11,187 bases of DNA from the NCBI GenBank assembly GCA_024650095.1, contig JANKMV010000038.1, forward strand, positions 1 through 11,187, written 5' to 3'. This stretch comes from Bacillota bacterium (lineage in GTDB: Bacteria; Bacillota; Dethiobacteria; Dethiobacterales; Dethiobacteraceae). The translations under genes and the position numbers were made by a program. Below, one piece after another: positions 1-6,061 of this stretch. The stretch's first letter is position 1. The number at the start of each line of letters is the position of its first letter. The notes beneath the pieces were generated by a model that searched no databases, was not told where the DNA came from, and was given only the letters and a program-made list of their open reading frames with translations.

Positions 1-54
1 CAGGAGGGTCAGGAGGGTCAGGAGGGTCAGGAGGGTCAGGAGGGTCAGGAGGGT
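1..54. repeat. 9-bp tandem repeat, six copies, coding for Pro-Pro-Asp
   Basis: Six perfect, contiguous copies of CAGGAGGGT (read on the plus strand) reach the left window edge and may continue beyond it. On the minus strand they are in frame with the PilW-like gene and encode Asp-Pro-Pro units. The period is three codons, so gain or loss of copies would change linker length without breaking the frame. Confidence 0.95.
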
Positions 55-607
55 CCTCTACAAGAGCGCCACTGTATGCAAAATCTACGGAATCAGAATA
101 CATAAGGGCGTCATCTCCCGCACTAATAATAGCTTGGTCGGGATTAATCTTTAGATTCGGCAATAAAACTTCAGTCGCCAAGGTATAGTCTATGCCAGTT
201 AGACTCACTGTTAGTGATTCACTGGTGCCACTATAGTCTGCAGCTGATATCAATTCGCCAATTACAAAACGGTCAAAACTAGTACCATTTCCCTGTTCAT
301 GGTACAGTCTACCGTCATGAATATAAAAATAATTAAAGTTGTAATCCCAATCATTTGGTAAACTTGCCGGACTTGTTGGCTTGTCCACGATGGATAATTT
401 TGTGGCAAAACGGACTTGGTCTACAAGATAATCGGAAGCTAAACGAATATCACTTTGCTCGCTAAATTTACTGTACCCTTGAGAGTACGTATTGTTACCA
501 AAACCAAAAACCATAAATGCCGCCCCTAGCACCATGCTTAAAATAGCCAACGTTATCATCAGTTCTATTAATGTAATGCCATTATTATCTCTCATTTTAA
601 TCGTCAT
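1..607 (-). CDS. PilW-like type IV prepilin with (Pro-Pro-Asp)n linker, 3' end outside window
   Basis: This is a minor type IV prepilin. 202 codons are visible and the frame is still open at the window edge. The ATG at 605-607 follows an AGAAGGTG ribosome site inside the gap after the upstream prepilin gene. The leader is short (MTIKMRDNNG) and is cleaved after Gly10. Mature residues ITLIE carry the Glu at +5 that prepilins need, followed by a hydrophobic N-terminal helix (ELMITLAILSMVLGAAFMVF). A globular part of about 150 residues follows, and then at about residue 185 the protein enters six DPP units encoded by 9-bp DNA repeats. The rightward PilW-like protein (3797-4684) shares the layout and segments such as a helix ending in SMVLG/GMVLG, the HEQG/HQQG stretch and EVLLPN, so the two are paralogues. 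By analogy a C-terminal domain should follow the linker beyond the window. It is third in a leftward operon. The role as a pilus-tip subunit is inferred from the family. Confidence 0.88.
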   Translation of the reverse strand, partial: MTIKMRDNNGITLIELMITLAILSMVLGAAFMVFGFGNNTYSQGYSKFSEQSDIRLASDYLVDQVRFATKLSIVDKPTSPASLPNDWDYNFNYFYIHDGRLYHEQGNGTSFDRFVIGELISAADYSGTSESLTVSLTGIDYTLATEVLLPNLKINPDQAIISAGDDALMYSDSVDFAYSGALVEDPPDPPDPPDPPDPPDPP

Positions 608-620
608 ACAGACACCTTCT

Positions 621-995
621 TTACGGAATAATCGTAGATAGGGTAACATGCTTTTGTCCACCGTTATAGAAGACAACAACTGTGACCTTGTTATTGAGGC
701 GGCCCGCAACATTTACCGTACTGAAACCGTACTGCGCCGAGTTACCCGAAAAAAGATGTAGATCTGAATAATCTACTACACTGGCACTGGCAGCGGCACC
801 ATTATTATATATTGTATCGATTATTTCCTGTGCATGCTTCATGGCACTTGTTTTGTTGCCCATGGACACAATCTGAATATACCCACTGGAAAAGGCATTA
901 ATAAAAGACACAGTGATAATCGCCAGGATGACCATAGCAACCAATACTTCAACTAAAGTAAACCCTTTATTGTTTATTTTTAAATTAATTTTCAT
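621..995 (-). CDS. PilV-like type IV prepilin (minor pilin)
   Basis: A 124-residue prepilin. The leader MKINLKINNKG is cleaved after Gly11 by a prepilin peptidase. The mature protein starts FTLVEV with Glu at +5 and continues as a hydrophobic helix (to about residue 34) that would anchor the subunit in the membrane and later in the pilus core. The remaining 90 residues are a small globular domain rich in beta-strand-like segments, with the stretch AQEIID shared with the rightward PilV-like protein (AQELID). The ATG at 993-995 has an AAGGA site about 8 bases upstream; an ATG slightly further upstream is followed at once by a stop. It lies 31 bp after the PilX-like gene and 13 bp before the PilW-like gene, so the three form one operon. 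It is the size of PilV/GspI-type minor pseudopilins; the exact subclass is inferred. Confidence 0.88.
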   Translation of the reverse strand: MKINLKINNKGFTLVEVLVAMVILAIITVSFINAFSSGYIQIVSMGNKTSAMKHAQEIIDTIYNNGAAASASVVDYSDLHLFSGNSAQYGFSTVNVAGRLNNKVTVVVFYNGGQKHVTLSTIIP

Positions 996-1026
996 TACAT
1001 CAGTCCTTACTTAAATAGCGTACGTA

Positions 1027-2079
1027 CTAATTCCCTTCACTCCAAAACAGTGGTTGGTACTGCGTTTCAAAAGCTTCTGTAGATGAATCACCGATATAGG
1101 TGATCGTAACTTTTCCACCGTTAAAGTGAAGTTCCTTTGCTGTAATGGAGCCACTAACATAGATATTACCATTACCGCCCCCATTTAATCTAACACGTGC
1201 ATTTGGTGCATATATGAAACCAACCATATCTATATCTGCGTTTCCACCTATCTCCATCTCACTTTCGCCTGTGTAATAGATGTAAACTTCTGTATTTGCA
1301 TCTGCAGTAATACCGGAATTAAGTTTAAACGAATCTTCGACCAACAAGTGTATTTCTCCGGGACCTTCAAAAACTATATTTTGTCCACTTTGCTTAATAA
1401 ATGGCGTTTTTATAAAAACAACGTTTTCCTCAGTATATTCATCTATGCTGATCGTTATAGCGCTCTCAATAGGTTCTATTTCCTCGGTAAATAGTTCAGT
1501 TTTAATTTCTGGGAAAATATAATTTGCATTATATAAAATTTCATGATGCGTAGGGACGAAGGTAATCGTACCAGGATTATGGCCTTCTTCTGATACAATA
1601 TTCGTTGATACATTTCCTCCATATACTTTTGTCTCTGCTGGCCCCAAGTATAAATATTCGTCACCAAAAAGTGCATGCGGGAAGGCACTCTTGCCTTTTC
1701 CCACAGTTAGCGAAATTGTTTCTGTAATACCATTAACTTCCCCGGTGGACACGATCTTGAGTTCGCGTTGGTTACCATTAACGTCCTCCACCCTTACCAG
1801 AAATTCATTTCCATCGATATCACCGGTAATACTAGGTGTATTAATCAGTGTAGTAATATTAGCTGTGCTCTGGTCTACCAAAATAGCAGCAGTAACCGCC
1901 TCTATGCCCGCACGCGCAACATAATGAGCTTGCGTGCTTCTTTCTTGACGAACTGCGTGATTTGTCTCAGCCAAACTGATACTAATTAAGGCAGCACTTA
2001 ATATCGTAAAGACCAACATAATGACGATCACCCATAATAATGCTGCACCATCATCTTTCTGTATTTTACTATAGTTCAC
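1027..2079 (-). CDS. PilX-like pilus-tip protein with beta-rich C-terminal domain
   Basis: A 350-residue protein, first gene of the leftward pilin operon. It starts with GTG at 2077-2079, with a G-rich (GGGGGT) ribosome site about 8 bases upstream and no other usable start before the membrane helix. The N-terminus KDDG is followed by a hydrophobic helix (about residues 12-36) and the charged segment ending HYVARAGIEA, typical of PilX-type N-terminal regions. Mature position +5 is Trp, not Glu, a feature also known in GspK-type tip pseudopilins. Residues about 70-125 are strand-rich with the motif STGEVNGITE. The C-terminal half (about 235-330) has alternating beta segments rich in Gly and Asn and includes IYAPNARV, resembling the beta-rich domain of other Firmicutes PilX-like proteins. 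The rightward gene 2343-3455 is a clear paralogue, including a similar YQ..LW end. Role in a pilus-tip initiation complex is inferred from the family. Confidence 0.82.
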   Translation of the reverse strand: MNYSKIQKDDGAALLWVIVIMLVFTILSAALISISLAETNHAVRQERSTQAHYVARAGIEAVTAAILVDQSTANITTLINTPSITGDIDGNEFLVRVEDVNGNQRELKIVSTGEVNGITETISLTVGKGKSAFPHALFGDEYLYLGPAETKVYGGNVSTNIVSEEGHNPGTITFVPTHHEILYNANYIFPEIKTELFTEEIEPIESAITISIDEYTEENVVFIKTPFIKQSGQNIVFEGPGEIHLLVEDSFKLNSGITADANTEVYIYYTGESEMEIGGNADIDMVGFIYAPNARVRLNGGGNGNIYVSGSITAKELHFNGGKVTITYIGDSSTEAFETQYQPLFWSEGN

Positions 2080-2178
2080 GTTAATACCCCCAATATATTA
2101 AAATCTAAATATCTCGCCAATGAGAAATCATCCCGATTGTAAGTCCTTTAGAGTTTATACTTACGTCTTATAATAGTG

Positions 2179-2208
2179 GTTATACCAGACAAAGGCTCCT
2201 TTAGACAA
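2179..2208 (-). promoter_or_regulatory. Predicted sigma-A promoter of the leftward pilin operon
   Basis: Read on the minus strand: TTGTCT (-35, 2203-2208), an 18-bp spacer, and TATAAC (-10, 2179-2184). Transcription would start near 2172 and give a leader of about 90 nt before the GTG at 2079. The match is moderate (-35 4 of 6, -10 5 of 6). An inverted repeat sits in the spacer. Confidence 0.45.
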
Positions 2209-2267
2209 TTGAATGCTTGATTTTGGCATAATTCGGTTATTTTAACTGTATATTAAGAATAATTTGA

Positions 2268-2296
2268 TTGATAATTAGATGTGTATCCGATATAAT
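2268..2296 (+). promoter_or_regulatory. Predicted sigma-A promoter of the rightward pilin operon
   Basis: TTGATA (2268-2273), exactly 17 bp of spacer, then a perfect TATAAT (2291-2296). Expected start is near 2303, about 40 nt before the ATG at 2343. This is one of the two best sigma-A promoters in the window. Confidence 0.75.
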
Positions 2297-2342
2297 TTAT
2301 GTGATGAATGGAAAGAAAATACAGTAACTGGAGGTACATGCT

Positions 2343-3455
2343 ATGTCCCATGGAAATGAAAAAGGATTAGCTATGCCCATTGTATTAATTATAATGTTTG
2401 TGCTAACGCTCCTAGGTTCCGCGTTGTGGCAATATAGCGTTGCCGACACCATGCAGGTTTCGCGAGACGAACATAGAATGCAGGCATTATATGTTGCACG
2501 TTCTGGAGCTGATGCCATCGCCGAAAAAATTATAGACTATCCCCAGCAAATTGGTGCATTTTGGGGGCAATCTACCGATGAGCCAGTTAAGTTTGGACCA
2601 GGTGAATTTTCTTTAGAAATTACAGGTAGTGACTTTGATAGTGAGAATATTCCAGCACGGGTTGCCATTAAATCTACCGGTGAAGTGGCAGGAATATCCG
2701 AAATAGTAACCTTAAATTTAGCCCGTACGACAGGAACACAAGGCGAAGTTGTTTATGGTAATGTCATTACCCTCTCTGGTGAGGCCAATAATGATAATAA
2801 TGATAACAAAGGAATCTTTGAAGGACCTGTTCATTACGGAACTGAAAATGGGTGGCAAACCAGTGATAGCTGGCTAGATGAAGACTATGGTCCTGCACTG
2901 CTTGTTCCAAGCTCCTACCCTGACGCAGTGTTTCCTGGCGATGAATTTACTCCGCTTTTCAACGGAGATGGTATTATTAAAAAAGAAACGGCTACTATTA
3001 CTCAGGATAGCCAAGGTAGCTTAATCGAATTGAATAACAAACACCAAAAGGTAAATGTTCAAATGGGTTTAGATGCCAAATTCGAAAGACATGTGAAAGT
3101 GGATAGGATAAATATCAATGGTGGTAGCATTGTTTTAGAGGGTAAAGGTCATCTATATTTATATGTAGATGAAGTAGAGGCAACGGGTAACTTTATCAAT
3201 ACATCGGAACCTGACGCATTCATTACCATTTGTGTCAACCCGGGTGGTAGCTTTTCATTTTCGGGTGACACCACCTATAATGGCGCCATTTATGGTCCAT
3301 CGGCAACCATTGATGTGGGCGGAAATACTACGTTATTTGGTTGGATTATCTCAGATAAACTGGTAGGTGGCAATTCAACCAAGATTACGTATAATGTAAA
3401 CCATGGTTCAGACGGTCTCTCAATAGTAATGTATCAGCGCCGCTTATGGCAATGA
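2343..3455 (+). CDS. PilX-like pilus-tip protein, paralogue of 1027-2079
   Basis: A 370-residue protein, first gene of the rightward pilin operon. The ATG at 2343 has a TGGAGG site 8 bases upstream; an ATG at 2338 is out of frame and soon stops. After the short leader MSHGNEKG comes a hydrophobic helix (about residues 9-30), then the charged stretch ending ALYVARSGADA, matching HYVARAGIEA in the leftward protein. Position +5 after Gly8 is Ile instead of Glu. Around residues 110-130 STGEVAGISE again matches the paralogue (STGEVNGITE). The C-terminal part (about 255-355) is Gly/Thr/Asn-rich and beta-strand-like, with IYGPSATI at the place of IYAPNARV, and the protein ends YQRRLWQ. It is likely a GspK/PilX-type tip subunit of a type IV pilus; what the large domain binds is unknown. 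Its stop lies 17 bp before the preferred start of the next gene. Confidence 0.85.
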   Translation: MSHGNEKGLAMPIVLIIMFVLTLLGSALWQYSVADTMQVSRDEHRMQALYVARSGADAIAEKIIDYPQQIGAFWGQSTDEPVKFGPGEFSLEITGSDFDSENIPARVAIKSTGEVAGISEIVTLNLARTTGTQGEVVYGNVITLSGEANNDNNDNKGIFEGPVHYGTENGWQTSDSWLDEDYGPALLVPSSYPDAVFPGDEFTPLFNGDGIIKKETATITQDSQGSLIELNNKHQKVNVQMGLDAKFERHVKVDRININGGSIVLEGKGHLYLYVDEVEATGNFINTSEPDAFITICVNPGGSFSFSGDTTYNGAIYGPSATIDVGGNTTLFGWIISDKLVGGNSTKITYNVNHGSDGLSIVMYQRRLWQ

Positions 3456-3472
3456 GGAAGGTGATTATTTTC

Positions 3473-3784
3473 ATGAAACAAAATCAAGGGTTTTTTCTCA
3501 TTGAACTCATCGTGGCCAGCATGATTTTGCTTATTCTTGTATTGGCCTTTACATCACTTTTAACCGGTAGCTTTACTGGCATCTTTCGTGCTGGTCGTAA
3601 AAGTCAAGATTTGTACTACGCACAAGAACTAATTGATAAGGCAATATTAGATGGGACCACGAGTGAGCAAGAACTGAAGATAACAATTAATGGGACACTA
3701 CATACAGTTTTGGGCGAAAAAGTCATCGTCGGAGAAGATGAAGGGCTAGATGTCACAATTACAACCTTTTTGCCAAAAAGGTAA
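3473..3784 (+). CDS. PilV-like type IV prepilin (minor pilin)
   Basis: A prepilin of 103 residues from the preferred ATG at 3473. An in-frame ATG at 3446 would overlap the end of the PilX-like gene, but the GAGGAAGG site at 3454-3461 fits 3473 and gives the compact leader MKQNQG, typical of class IVa prepilins. Cleavage after Gly6 leaves FFLIEL with Glu at +5, followed by a hydrophobic helix to about residue 30. The segment AQELIDKAILDG matches AQEIIDTIYNNG in the leftward PilV-like protein. The remaining domain is very short (about 70 residues), with two or three beta-strand-like stretches, and ends TITTFLPKR. It is the middle gene of the rightward operon, 12 bp before the start of the PilW-like gene. 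Expected to sit in the pilus tip between the PilX-like and PilW-like partners; this is inference from PilV/GspI-type families. Confidence 0.85.
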   Translation: MKQNQGFFLIELIVASMILLILVLAFTSLLTGSFTGIFRAGRKSQDLYYAQELIDKAILDGTTSEQELKITINGTLHTVLGEKVIVGEDEGLDVTITTFLPKR

Positions 3785-3796
3785 AGGATGATTAAA

Positions 3797-4684
3797 ATGG
3801 GTTTACCAAAGTGTGAGTATCAAGCTACTAATCGATTGATCAAAACTGAAAAAGGCCTCACTGTAGTAGAACTGGTTATCGCGTTAGCTCTACTCGGCAT
3901 GGTGCTTGGACTAGGATATATGTTTTATGCTTTTGGTACAACTACCTTCGCAGCCGGTGAAACGCAATCTAACGTCCAACAAAGTGTTCGTATTGCAGCC
4001 AATATGATAAGTAATGAAGTACGCTATGCCGAAACTGCAGAGATTCTAGATTCGTTAGCAGAAGATACTTTTCCCGACGATGATTATACGTATATTTATG
4101 GAGATGGACATGCGCTCCTACTTCACCAACAAGGTGAAGTTACACCAATTCGATTCTTTGGCGGGATGGCGGATGATGGAGATGTAATAATTACATTTAA
4201 GCCTTCCTCCACCAATAGCAAGTTGCTTGATTTTAAAATTGTTGGAACTAATAAAAAGGGAACTCCTCAAGAAAAAGAGTATATCATAGACTACGAAGTA
4301 CTACTGCCCAATATATCGTCCATTACGATTAATACAGACGATAATAGTGGCTCCATTATCCGCTACTCTACCCCAAAACCTCCAGAACCCACTGTACAGA
4401 ATATTAGTATAGTGGAGGATGATACGAACCCCCTTATAGCTAACATTACAATTTACACAAAATATTTACTGGGGACAGTGGATGTTACTGCTACTATTTG
4501 GCAGCCCGTTGATGGTGATTTTATCAAAATTAAGGATATTTCAGGATTAAAAATCTATAATAACGAAGCCAATTTTAGTATCGACTTTGTTGATTATGGT
4601 TCATATAGAATTGAGTTTACGATCCTCGGAATAGAGAACCCACCCAGTTTAAATTATGTAATTATTGAAGAAGAAATCCCTTAA
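3797..4684 (+). CDS. PilW-like type IV prepilin with proline linker and extra C-terminal domain
   Basis: A 295-residue prepilin from the ATG at 3797. An in-frame ATG at 3788 lies directly on the AAAGGA site (3783-3788), so 3797, 8 bases downstream of it, is the better start. The leader is long for the family (20 residues, ending KTEKG), followed by LTVVEL with Glu at +5 and a hydrophobic helix (to about residue 45). A globular part runs to about residue 190, containing EVLLPNISSI, which matches EVLLPNLKI in the leftward PilW-like protein. Then come the short linker PKPPEP (about 193-198) and a final domain of about 95 residues made of alternating beta-like stretches, possibly an immunoglobulin-like sandwich, that ordinary PilW/GspJ proteins lack. 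The linker sits at nearly the same residue as the (PPD)n tract of the paralogue. The end domain may be displayed at the pilus tip and act in binding; this is inference. It is the last gene of the operon, followed by a strong terminator. Confidence 0.85.
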   Translation: MGLPKCEYQATNRLIKTEKGLTVVELVIALALLGMVLGLGYMFYAFGTTTFAAGETQSNVQQSVRIAANMISNEVRYAETAEILDSLAEDTFPDDDYTYIYGDGHALLLHQQGEVTPIRFFGGMADDGDVIITFKPSSTNSKLLDFKIVGTNKKGTPQEKEYIIDYEVLLPNISSITINTDDNSGSIIRYSTPKPPEPTVQNISIVEDDTNPLIANITIYTKYLLGTVDVTATIWQPVDGDFIKIKDISGLKIYNNEANFSIDFVDYGSYRIEFTILGIENPPSLNYVIIEEEIP

Positions 4685-4752
4685 TAAAATCGCATACGCT
4701 GATATCAATTTGTCAAGTTACATTTACTATTTGAAATACGACAATACGGTTA

Positions 4753-4792
4753 AAAAAGATACTCCTGCAGGTTTTTGCAGGAGTATCTTTTT
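4753..4792. terminator. Perfect 17-bp stem terminator, probably bidirectional
   Basis: The arms at 4753-4769 and 4776-4792 are fully complementary, with a 6-base loop (GGTTTT). The stem has A residues at its 5' foot and T residues at its 3' foot, so a U-tract follows it on either strand. It ends the rightward pilin operon 69 bp after the PilW-like stop. Confidence 0.93.
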
Positions 4793-4926
4793 CGGTCTTA
4801 CAATTGACTAAAGTGCGTGTAGCTTGTCGGATTCAAAGCCACTGTTACAATAATTACATTTGATAGCAATGTTTGTTTTTATATTGAGCCACCCGAATAA
4901 GGGGAAGGGGATTGGCATTACTATCT

Positions 4927-4940
4927 TTGTAACGTTACAA
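4927..4940. promoter_or_regulatory. 14-bp perfect palindrome, possible operator
   Basis: TTGTAACGTTACAA is self-complementary over all 14 bases and lies about 65 bp upstream of the TATAAT in front of the membrane protein gene. The half-site TGTTACAA also occurs nearby at about 4853-4860. It has the form of a dimer-binding operator (TetR-type sites often look like this), but no regulator gene is in the window. Confidence 0.4.
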
Positions 4941-5015
4941 CCTTTGTTATTTGCTAGAATGAACATAGAATGATTGATTAGAAATTACTGTGAGTATATC
5001 GTAACTATAATCGGG

Positions 5016-5027
5016 AATTCTAGAATT
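5016..5027. promoter_or_regulatory. 12-bp perfect palindrome just after a TATAAT box
   Basis: AATTCTAGAATT is fully self-complementary and starts 5 bp after the TATAAT at 5006-5011, about where transcription of the membrane protein gene would begin. It could be an operator, but an AT-rich 12-mer can arise by chance. Confidence 0.3.
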
Positions 5028-5056
5028 ATCTTGATAAGCGGGGTGCGTAAAGAATA

Positions 5057-5524
5057 ATGCCAGTTGAATTTTTACATCCTCTCAAAGCGATAATTTTTAT
5101 ACTCTTGATGGTGGTACTTGTCCCAAAAGCAGAAATTCGTCGCCTTGCTGGATATGGGCTTCTATTTGGTAGCGTTTATGATGTTATCGGACTCACAATT
5201 GGTCATCTAACTAAGGCGTTTTCATGGATAAACTTTGGGCGCTTTGGTTATGGATATTTACCATTGGATTCACCAATATCATGGTGCGCATTCTACATTA
5301 TGTACTTCTATTTAATGCCTAAACATAAGCCATTGATTTATCTATTTCCAATATCTGGGGTAGTAATGAGCATGATATACTCAAGAGTATTAGTCAATTT
5401 TGGCATGTTTGATGAGCCTGACAGTTTTTTGTTACGAGTTGCCAACTTCAGTGTATGGTTCACGTATGCAACCTGGGGCTACCTTAAGTTAAATAGATAC
5501 ATAGAAAGAAAGCATGCTAACTAA
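5057..5524 (+). CDS. Small multi-pass membrane protein, unrecognised
   Basis: A 155-residue protein whose function I cannot assign. It has about five hydrophobic segments: residues 10-23, 30-50, 70-87, 91-113 and 123-143. Charged residues sit in the short loops (KAEIRR, MPKHKP) and at the C-terminal tail (NRYIERKHAN). Trp, Tyr and Phe are frequent in the membrane segments, and the loop GRFGYGYLPLDSPISW is the most distinctive polar stretch. Size and layout resemble small integral membrane proteins of unknown function common in spore-forming Firmicutes. The ribosome site is weak: a GGGG at about 5040 is too far from the ATG and only AAAGA is close, so expression may be low. It has its own terminator and no partner gene on its strand. 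The upstream palindromes suggest separate control. Confidence 0.75.
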   Translation: MPVEFLHPLKAIIFILLMVVLVPKAEIRRLAGYGLLFGSVYDVIGLTIGHLTKAFSWINFGRFGYGYLPLDSPISWCAFYIMYFYLMPKHKPLIYLFPISGVVMSMIYSRVLVNFGMFDEPDSFLLRVANFSVWFTYATWGYLKLNRYIERKHAN

Positions 5525-5577
5525 AAAAATTCCCATTTGATTAAGAATCCCTAGATTGGCAGTTGGGATTTTTTTGT
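5523..5577 (+). terminator. Rho-independent terminator after the membrane protein gene
   Basis: The inner stem is AATCCC (5546-5551) with GGGATT (5565-5570), running into a seven-T tract at 5569-5575. An alternative longer fold pairs the A-run and CCCA at 5523-5535 with TGGG and the T-run at 5564-5575. Either form acts just after the stop codon at 5524. Confidence 0.75.
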
Positions 5578-5731
5578 TAGAGTTATTTAGTTAGTCTTAA
5601 ATGGTTGGTGGAACGTCTGTCGTGCGTTCTAGTTATGGAGAGCAAGCTCAATCGCAATCCACGGGTACAACCCGAAACATATCAAACATAATTTTCTCAA
5701 CCAAAACCTAGATTTAGATACGTCTGGGACA

Positions 5732-5944
5732 GTAAACGCCATTGCTCCCGGTGTGTTTGTCAGTGAAATGACCGAAGGCTTTTTCGGAGAAGTTACCGAT
5801 GAAGCTGCAGGCAGAACGCCCATGGGCCGAATCGGCAAGGAAGGCGAATTAAACGGTGCGCTTATCTATTTTGCTTCCGATGCTTCAAGCTATACCACAG
5901 GTCAGACTCTCGCTGTCGATGGCGGCTGGACCGCCCTGCTATAG
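5732..5944 (+). pseudogene. C-terminal remnant of a short-chain dehydrogenase/reductase
   Basis: The conceptual protein from 5732 reads VNAIAPGVFVSEMTEGFF and ends with SYTTGQTLAVDGGW-TALL and a stop at 5942-5944. These are the hallmark last 70 residues of classical SDR oxidoreductases (FabG or gluconate dehydrogenase type): the N-[AV]-I-[AS]-P-G strand, GRIGKEGEL, and the TGQ.L.VDGG end. The NAD(P)-binding TGxxxGxG, the catalytic Ser and the YxxxK motif are all missing; a complete SDR is about 250 residues. Upstream the frame is open back to about 5633, but its translation does not look like SDR sequence. A GTG at 5753 could start a 63-residue peptide, but no ribosome site or promoter is evident. 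It is most likely a decaying gene fragment left by a deletion or rearrangement. Confidence 0.85.
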
Positions 5945-5963
5945 AAACGCCTCAAGACTAATG

Positions 5964-5999
5964 AATAGAACCATGGGAGTGAAAACCCATGGTTCTATT
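5964..5999 (+). terminator. 14-bp stem terminator after the SDR remnant
   Basis: The arms 5964-5977 and 5986-5999 pair perfectly around an 8-base loop, followed by GTTTCTTTTC. It is probably the original terminator of the SDR gene. It also lies between convergent units and could limit read-through from the leftward reductase gene, although the minus strand lacks a good T-tract. Confidence 0.85.
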
Positions 6000-6061
6000 G
6001 TTTCTTTTCTCATCAACTATTGTAATGAGCCAAAATAGCGACTACCTTCGCATTATCTTAT

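Larger units (their letters stand above)
2080..2342. promoter_or_regulatory. Divergent control region of the two pilin operons
   Basis: This 263-bp gene-free region separates the two mirrored operons and holds a promoter for each. It contains an inverted repeat AAAGG-CT-CCTTT at 2191-2202, which lies inside the -35/-10 spacer of the leftward promoter. It also contains two copies of TCCTTTAGA (2144-2152 and 2197-2205, 53 bp apart) and an inverted pair GTAAGT/ACTTAC (2139-2144, 2159-2164) in the expected leftward leader. These could bind a shared regulator; none can be named from the sequence. Confidence 0.6.
4685..5056. other. 372-bp gene-free stretch between pilin operon and membrane protein gene
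   Basis: No convincing gene is seen on either strand. The stretch holds the terminator of the rightward pilin operon, two perfect palindromes (4927-4940 and 5016-5027), and a TATAAT at 5006-5011 that could be the -10 box of the next gene, although no good -35 lies at the proper distance. Confidence 0.6.

Noticed and set aside
1..54. Short repeat array as a CRISPR, or as repeated plus-strand ribosome sites (AGGAGG)
   Set aside because: The repeats are contiguous 9-mers without spacers and lie in frame within a prepilin gene on the minus strand; no plus-strand gene starts follow them.
3446..3472. Earlier in-frame ATG codons (3446, 3452) and GTG (3461) for the rightward PilV-like gene
   Set aside because: The GAGGAAGG site lies at 3454-3461, so only the ATG at 3473 has a properly placed ribosome site, and it gives a normal short prepilin leader.
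5629..5838. Minus-strand open frame of 69 codons across the SDR remnant
   Set aside because: It is the antisense of clear SDR sequence and has no ribosome site or family resemblance.
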